Assembly: GCA_016708435.1 (NCBI GenBank)
Contig: JADJFV010000014.1
Location: 47,712-111,711 of the forward strand
Source: Leptospiraceae bacterium
GTDB lineage: Bacteria; Spirochaetota; Leptospiria; Leptospirales; Leptospiraceae
Length of the DNA: 64,000 nt
Reading direction: 5' to 3'
Shown here piece after piece: positions 60,045 to 64,000 of this stretch. The stretch's first letter is position 1. Each line of letters starts with the position of its first letter. A program made the position numbers and the translations under genes. The notes under the pieces were generated by a model. It had not been told where the DNA came from. It worked only from the letters and a program-made list of their open reading frames with translations, and did no database searches.

Positions 60045-60829
60045 GGACTGTAAGTCTCTTCAAATTTATACTCGTAATTTGCGCCATACCAAGTATCATC
60101 TGTCAATATAACTTTTTCTATGTTACCCGTATTATCTTTAATTTCTTTTATACCTGTTGCTACAACATAATGTCCGGTATCTTTTTTTGTATAAATTCTA
60201 ACTACATAACCTGCTGAAAGATATTTTTCAATATCATCTTTCTTAATGGAAACGGCTACGAAGTCTTTACCTCTCATTCCTGTATGAAGAGCATAATCAG
60301 AGACTTCAGAAATTTTTTTGGCAACGACTGCAAATCCTCCGGGACTAAGTTCAATTTGCCCCTTACTAAGTTTATACATCCCTCTTAAACTATCATTGAA
60401 GGTATTTGGAATTCGATATTTACTTTTTTTCAGAGATTTTTTATACTCAGACGGAGCATCGCTTGCTAAATGTAGATTTGTATATGTTAATTCAAAACGT
60501 CTTCTGCTCATATTCGGCTCAATTATTCCAAGTGATTTAAAGATATTAACTACACTTGCGGCATAACACTCAAGTCCAAAAGCATGCTTTGCTTGTAAGA
60601 AGCCTAAGTAATTAAACTTTCCACTTTCTTTTTGATTGGTTGCGAAAGGATTTCCGCCAAATTCAGCTTTATTAAAAAACGGATTGTATTTTAAATTTTC
60701 TTTAACTATTGTATTACTATCAATTGACTGTGCTTGAGTCTCTTCCTTTTTACTTAGATATAAAAAAGCAAGAGCACCAATTCCAGTCCAAAATAATAGA
60801 CCTGCGTATGGATTTTTTCTATTTTTCAT
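60023..60829 (-). CDS. C39-like papain-fold peptidase, membrane-anchored
   Basis: The 268-residue protein has one membrane helix near the N-terminus (AGLLFWTGIGALAFLYL), so the rest is probably outside the cytoplasm. Likely catalytic residues are Cys in FGLECYAASVVNIFKSLG (about residue 87), His in DTGHYVVATGI (about 222) and Asp in LTDDTWYG (about 243). This order is that of C39_2-type peptidases. Substrate is unknown. It shares a cassette with the downstream nuclease-like gene. Confidence 0.65.
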   Translation of the reverse strand: MKNRKNPYAGLLFWTGIGALAFLYLSKKEETQAQSIDSNTIVKENLKYNPFFNKAEFGGNPFATNQKESGKFNYLGFLQAKHAFGLECYAASVVNIFKSLGIIEPNMSRRRFELTYTNLHLASDAPSEYKKSLKKSKYRIPNTFNDSLRGMYKLSKGQIELSPGGFAVVAKKISEVSDYALHTGMRGKDFVAVSIKKDDIEKYLSAGYVVRIYTKKDTGHYVVATGIKEIKDNTGNIEKVILTDDTWYGANYEYKFEETYSPWIIKAT

Positions 60830-60954
60830 ATTTTACCTAGGCTACGCAATATGTCCCATGTAAATAAAATGTCAATAATATTTCTCCAAGCCTAAACATC
60901 CTAAATAATATTACTATGTCACATTCTCTATTTAAAGATTTTCTGCAAACTTTC

Positions 60955-61255
60955 GCATAACGTTCAAGAGTAGCTGACGTTGAAAAAATGACAAGAAAAT
61001 TCCCCAAGAATTTTTCTTGTCATTTTTTCAATGTCTCCAAGCCGACCAACTACTAGCAATGTCCTGTGACTGAACGGATGGCACGCAAACTTGCTCTTTT
61101 CTGCAAGTTTCGTGACAGTAGTGAAGGCACTGGACTTGCGTAAGTTCAACATAAAAACTGCAAGATGTGGCTAATACAACTAAGCCGGCTTGGAGCAAGA
61201 GAGTGAACAGCATCCGAACATAGTTCACTCTCTTAGCGGATACTCGCAGTTAGAT
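60955..61255. other. giant attC-like site 3 (301 bp, branched)
   Basis: The ends are GCATAAC (60955-60961) and GTTAGAT (61249-61255). The layout equals site 2, but arm sequences differ. The first hairpin is TTGAAAAAATGACAAGAAAA pairing with TTTTCTTGTCATTTTTTCAA. The inner stem CTCCAAGCC / GGCTTGGAG is kept. The last hairpin is GAGAGTGAAC pairing with GTTCACTCTC. An extra hairpin CGCAAACTTGC / GCAAGTTTCG lies in the centre (61084-61112). It follows the 144-residue protein gene on the minus strand. Confidence 0.7.
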
Positions 61256-61288
61256 GCCGTTTGCTTAATATATTAACATTACATTTGC

Positions 61289-61350
61289 TATATAGGAAAA
61301 TACTCTCGCTTAATGTTAATGTCTACCCCAAAATTCTTATGCCTAAGAAA
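61289..61350 (+). repeat. 62-bp direct repeat, left copy
   Basis: From TATATAGGAAAATACTCTCG to ATGCCTAAGAAA. It matches 61890-61951 with three differences. The two copies flank the 144-residue protein gene. Confidence 0.85.
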
Positions 61351-61418
61351 TAAGTTCCTTCCCATAGTATTCAATATGTATTATTGCTCCATGGGTAAGT
61401 TATTGGATAGACTTAAAT

Positions 61419-61853
61419 TTATTCCTTTAGGATATTTAGAAAACTCTGCCACGCATTATACTCAAAATTTCTAAATTTATTTCTAAAAAATTGATTTTTA
61501 CTTAGAGTAACATTGGCAAGTTCATTCAAGCATTCGTCTATTAGCTGAGTTAACCCCAGACCCGAATGATGGATTTCAAACCACCCTAGTTTCTTAAGAA
61601 TTTTATCGATCTGGTTGTTTTCATCATCATTCATTATATGATTGAGTAATTCAAATTTAAGTTTTATTTCGTCATTTATTTTTTTATAAAAATTAAATTG
61701 GTAAACATCACCGTAATTGTCATCAGTGTATTCTAATTTATAATTAGATTTTAATAGCTCATGGTTTTGAACAAGGCACTCTATGAATTGAATAAATGTT
61801 TTTTGCCTATCTAACTTCTTTAATAAATCTCTTATTTTTTTATCCATTTGCAT
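61419..61853 (-). CDS. hypothetical protein in cassette
   Basis: This 144-residue, helical, soluble protein is rich in Lys, Asn and Asp (LLKKLDRQKTFIQFIECLV, NHIMNDDENNQIDKILKKLG). No family is recognised. It lies between two copies of a 62-bp direct repeat and upstream (minus strand) of attC-like site 3, so it forms a single-gene cassette. Confidence 0.55.
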   Translation of the reverse strand: MQMDKKIRDLLKKLDRQKTFIQFIECLVQNHELLKSNYKLEYTDDNYGDVYQFNFYKKINDEIKLKFELLNHIMNDDENNQIDKILKKLGWFEIHHSGLGLTQLIDECLNELANVTLSKNQFFRNKFRNFEYNAWQSFLNILKE

Positions 61854-61889
61854 GACTAACCGATTTCACCCTCAGAATGTCCATTCTGT

Positions 61890-61951
61890 TATATAGGAAA
61901 ATACTCTCGATTAAAGTTAATGTCTACCCAAAAATTCTTATGCCTAAGAAA
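61890..61951 (+). repeat. 62-bp direct repeat, right copy
   Basis: Second copy of the repeat at 61289-61350, same orientation. It lies just upstream of the 144-residue protein gene. Confidence 0.85.
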
Positions 61952-62030
61952 AAATATTTCCATAGGTTTCTAGAAAACTTTTACTATATATTTCATGGAA
62001 ATCCAACCAATGATTTTGCCAAATTGAATT

Positions 62031-62177
62031 TTAAAGTCATGTCTCCGAGCCACTGGACTTGCGTTAGCTTTCCAAATAAACTAAAAAATTTCACTTAAAC
62101 AACCAGCCGGCTCGGAGCAAGAGAGTGAACAGCATCCAAACATAGTTCACTCTATTAGCGGATACTCGCAGTTGTGC
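62031..62177. other. attC-like site 4 (left part missing)
   Basis: It keeps the end of the first hairpin (AAAGTCAT), then CTCCGAGCC pairing with GGCTCGGAG, where both strands differ from the CTCCAAGCC / GGCTTGGAG of sites 2 and 3. The last hairpin (GAGAGTGAAC with GTTCACTCT), GGATACTC and the end box GTTGTGC (62171-62177) are present. The left box and most of the centre are absent. It follows the HEPN-like gene by 15 bp on the minus strand. Confidence 0.6.
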
Positions 62178-62192
62178 GGTGTTAAATACTTC

Positions 62193-63335
62193 TTAATATT
62201 TTTGAAGCAATTCAATAAATTTTGGATTTTCTAAAAAAGATTTTATGATTATTTGAATTAAGAAATATAGGTTTTCAATTATTTTTTCAAAATATCCTTC
62301 TGAATCTTCAGGATCTTTATTTAACTTCTTTTTAAGGTTTTCTTTATATTTCATTACACCTTTAAAATCACCATGTGCTATCATTGATCGCAATTTATAA
62401 ATTTCTTTCAGCTTTATTTCCCAATATTCTAGGTTACAATTTTTACTCTCGTAGTTCAATAAAATAAGCATTTTTAAAACAAACTGTTTATTAATAGAAT
62501 CTTCAATATTAAATCTATTAAAATCAGGATTATGAGTTAATAACATTTCTATGATACTTACCAATGTTATTATGACGTAATTTGGATCTTGAATTTCATT
62601 GAGGGATGTATTTAGAAGGCTACCAATATAATTAATTTTATCTGGATAATCCTTGTAAACTGTACCAATGAGGTTGGAAATTAATTTAATGTTTGAAAGA
62701 TGCTTCGGAAAAGAAAGCCATAGTGCAATACTTGAAGCTTCATTCTTTTCTTCGTTTGAATATTGTCCCATATAGAATATGGTAAAATTTAAAGCTACTT
62801 GAGAATTTATTTTTCTGGATGGAATATCTTGATCGCTGGTTAAAAGTAGCATACTCGATCCATTATATCCATCGAAATTAGATACTAAAAGTAGTGATAG
62901 ACAATGTAAATAATTAACAACAGAATTTACTTTCTCTAAATAAGGATGGTCATCGTCAAGTAATACAAATGGCAGACTACCGGTTGATTCAAATATTTCA
63001 TCTCCTTCTTCTTGAATACTTTTATTAAAGCCATCATCATCAAATCTAACTATAACACATAAACCAGCAATAATTATAAATGGATTTTCGATTCCGCTAT
63101 TTTTTTTGAAATAATTTCCTATTTCTCCTTCTATTTCTGATAATTCCTTAACAATATGTCTGGCTTTTTTTATATTTACAGACCAAGCAGATTCAACACT
63201 AAAATTTGCTTCTAAAAACTCAGCAAGAATAACTGTTTCCGACTGATTTGGATTTTCTAATTTTATTTTCAAAGTTTTGCATAATTCTATTGGTTCGTGT
63301 ATAGGATAGAAAAATCTTGTTAATAATATATTCAT
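62193..63335 (-). CDS. HEPN-like (Apea-type) domain protein
   Basis: The protein is about 380 residues from ATG 63335. The C-terminal third has the helical HEPN pattern with the motif YKLRSMIAHGDFKG (R-x4-H) at about residue 325, typical of Apea-like HEPN domains that act as RNases in toxin and defence systems. The N-terminal 280 residues are unassigned. A longer frame starting at 63419 would add 28 residues encoded by the attC-like site; I reject it. Confidence 0.65.
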   Translation of the reverse strand: MNILLTRFFYPIHEPIELCKTLKIKLENPNQSETVILAEFLEANFSVESAWSVNIKKARHIVKELSEIEGEIGNYFKKNSGIENPFIIIAGLCVIVRFDDDGFNKSIQEEGDEIFESTGSLPFVLLDDDHPYLEKVNSVVNYLHCLSLLLVSNFDGYNGSSMLLLTSDQDIPSRKINSQVALNFTIFYMGQYSNEEKNEASSIALWLSFPKHLSNIKLISNLIGTVYKDYPDKINYIGSLLNTSLNEIQDPNYVIITLVSIIEMLLTHNPDFNRFNIEDSINKQFVLKMLILLNYESKNCNLEYWEIKLKEIYKLRSMIAHGDFKGVMKYKENLKKKLNKDPEDSEGYFEKIIENLYFLIQIIIKSFLENPKFIELLQKY

Positions 63336-63365
63336 TATATTCTGTTTCTCAAAGTATTTAATGCC

Positions 63366-63651
63366 GCCTAACGTTAAGCGTGTCTGACATGACTTTGAAA
63401 CTCGAAAGTGCGGTAGCACCTTTTGAGTTCAAAAGTCATGTCTCTGAGCCAACAACTACTAGCAATGTCCTGTGACTGAACGGATGGCACGCAAACTTGC
63501 TCTTTTCTGCAAGTTTCGTGACAGGAGTGAAGGCGCTGGACTTGCATAAATCTGACAAATATACTAAAAATTTTCACTTTCACAACTAAGTCGGCTTGGA
63601 GCAAGAAGCCACATCTTCTCGTGGCTTCGCAGTGGATACTCTTTGTTATAC
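63366..63651. other. giant attC-like site 5 (286 bp, branched)
   Basis: The ends are GCCTAAC (63366-63372) and GTTATAC (63645-63651). First hairpin ATGACTTTGAAACTC with GAGTTCAAAAGTCAT; centre nearly the same as site 3, including CGCAAACTTGC / GCAAGTTTCG and the GGACTTGC word. The last hairpin is different again: GAAGCCAC pairing with GTGGCTTC. The outer stem has more mismatches than in sites 2 and 3. It follows the HNH-like fragment by 23 bp on the minus strand. Confidence 0.7.
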
Positions 63652-63674
63652 GCAGAAAGCGCGCTACAATAAAG

Positions 63675-64000
63675 CTATTTTAATAGTTCCTTTAATTTAT
63701 CTTGTAATATCTTTTTTCTTTCAGTAATAAATTCTTTGAAGTTATTTAATTCAAGATTTACATCCGGTATCAAATGTTCTTCAAGAAATCTCCTTTTTTC
63801 ATAATTCTTTGTTTGGTTCGTAACCCATAAAATTAAATCGGAAGAATTTTTTTGACATATTTTCATTTGCATCAAGCATTTTGAAGATTTAAAATAGAAT
63901 TATATACTCCCCAGCCAAACTCTTGTTTATCATTATCCGATAAATCATCATATTTTGCGGCTGGGTGCATATGATCAAATGAAATTATTATTCTTATAAT
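63675..64000 (-). pseudogene. HNH/DUF1524-like endonuclease C-terminal part, two frame breaks (5' end beyond window)
   Basis: The frame entering from the right encodes ISFDHMHPAAKYDDLSDNDK and NSILNLQ, the HNH-type DHxxP...NLQ pattern of DUF1524 proteins. A one-base surplus in the A4 run at 63879-63882 moves it to LDANENMSK. A second surplus in the A7 run at 63847-63853 moves it to NSSDLILWVTNQTKN, which runs to the stop at 63675. NLQxLDANENMSKNSSDL fits the family (NLQLLxxxENxxK). Such domains form the nuclease half of GmrSD-type modification-dependent restriction enzymes. Confidence 0.6.

Noticed and set aside
63336..63419. 28-residue N-terminal extension of the HEPN-like protein
   Set aside because: The extension is encoded by attC-like site 5; the ATG at 63335 is the likely start.

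Overview
The window looks like chromosome of a spirochaete of the family Leptospiraceae (Leptospira or a close relative). The DNA is AT-rich. It carries a periplasmic-flagellum operon (flgG-flgA-flgH-flgI-flgJ), a LruC-domain lipoprotein, 7TMR-DISM sensor kinases, a pyrG-kdsA pair and a miaA-hfq-mannose-1-phosphate guanylyltransferase cluster. I saw no rRNA, tRNA or CRISPR array. All assignments come from reading the sequence; no search was run.

Layout. 1-7.9 kb: LruC lipoprotein, a frameshifted 7TMR-DISM kinase and the flagellar operon, all on the minus strand. 8.2-10.6 kb: an intact IS21-family element with a 5-bp target duplication. 11.1-15.1 kb: an EVE-domain McrBC restriction locus whose mcrB reading frame is broken three times. 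15.3-16.0 kb: a GxxExxY gene embedded in dispersed repeats. 16.6-25.6 kb: housekeeping genes (kdsA, pyrG, a Kef-type antiporter, UbiA and UbiX homologues) and a lipoprotein. 26.0-29.6 kb: a sensory operon of a haem-oxygenase-like protein, a CarH-like B12-binding protein and a hybrid histidine kinase. 31.6-34.7 kb: a second 7TMR-DISM sensor with a LytS-type kinase core, its LytTR regulator and a stand-alone FliG C-terminal domain. 34.7-47.5 kb: a frameshifted TPR protein, cheW, a tiny mS38-like ribosomal protein, the guanylyltransferase, hfq, miaA, sppA, lepA and others. 48.5-56.0 kb: a five-gene electron-transfer operon (NfnA-like, NfnB/GltD-like, KorA, KorB and an unrecognised 724-residue protein with a C-terminal Fe-S motif). 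56.3-64.0 kb: a cassette array resembling an integron without an integrase in view.

Most striking signals. (1) In the right-hand array each cassette is followed by an attC-like site. Several of these sites are about 290-300 bp and fold on paper into a nested, branched set of stems whose arms change sequence together between copies. (2) A palindromic dispersed element occurs four times. One copy is read through in frame at the N-terminus of FlgI, and another supplies the only plausible ribosome site and start codon of FlgA, resembling the in-gene palindromic elements known from Rickettsia. (3) The haem-oxygenase-like, CarH-like and hybrid-kinase operon looks like a light- or tetrapyrrole-sensing system. 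(4) The Kor/Nfn operon carries an undescribed fifth component.

Several genes carry single-base indels, often in homopolymers (DISM kinase, mcrB three times, TPR gene, HNH fragment). These could be real decay, slippage-prone tracts or sequencing error; the sequence alone cannot separate them.
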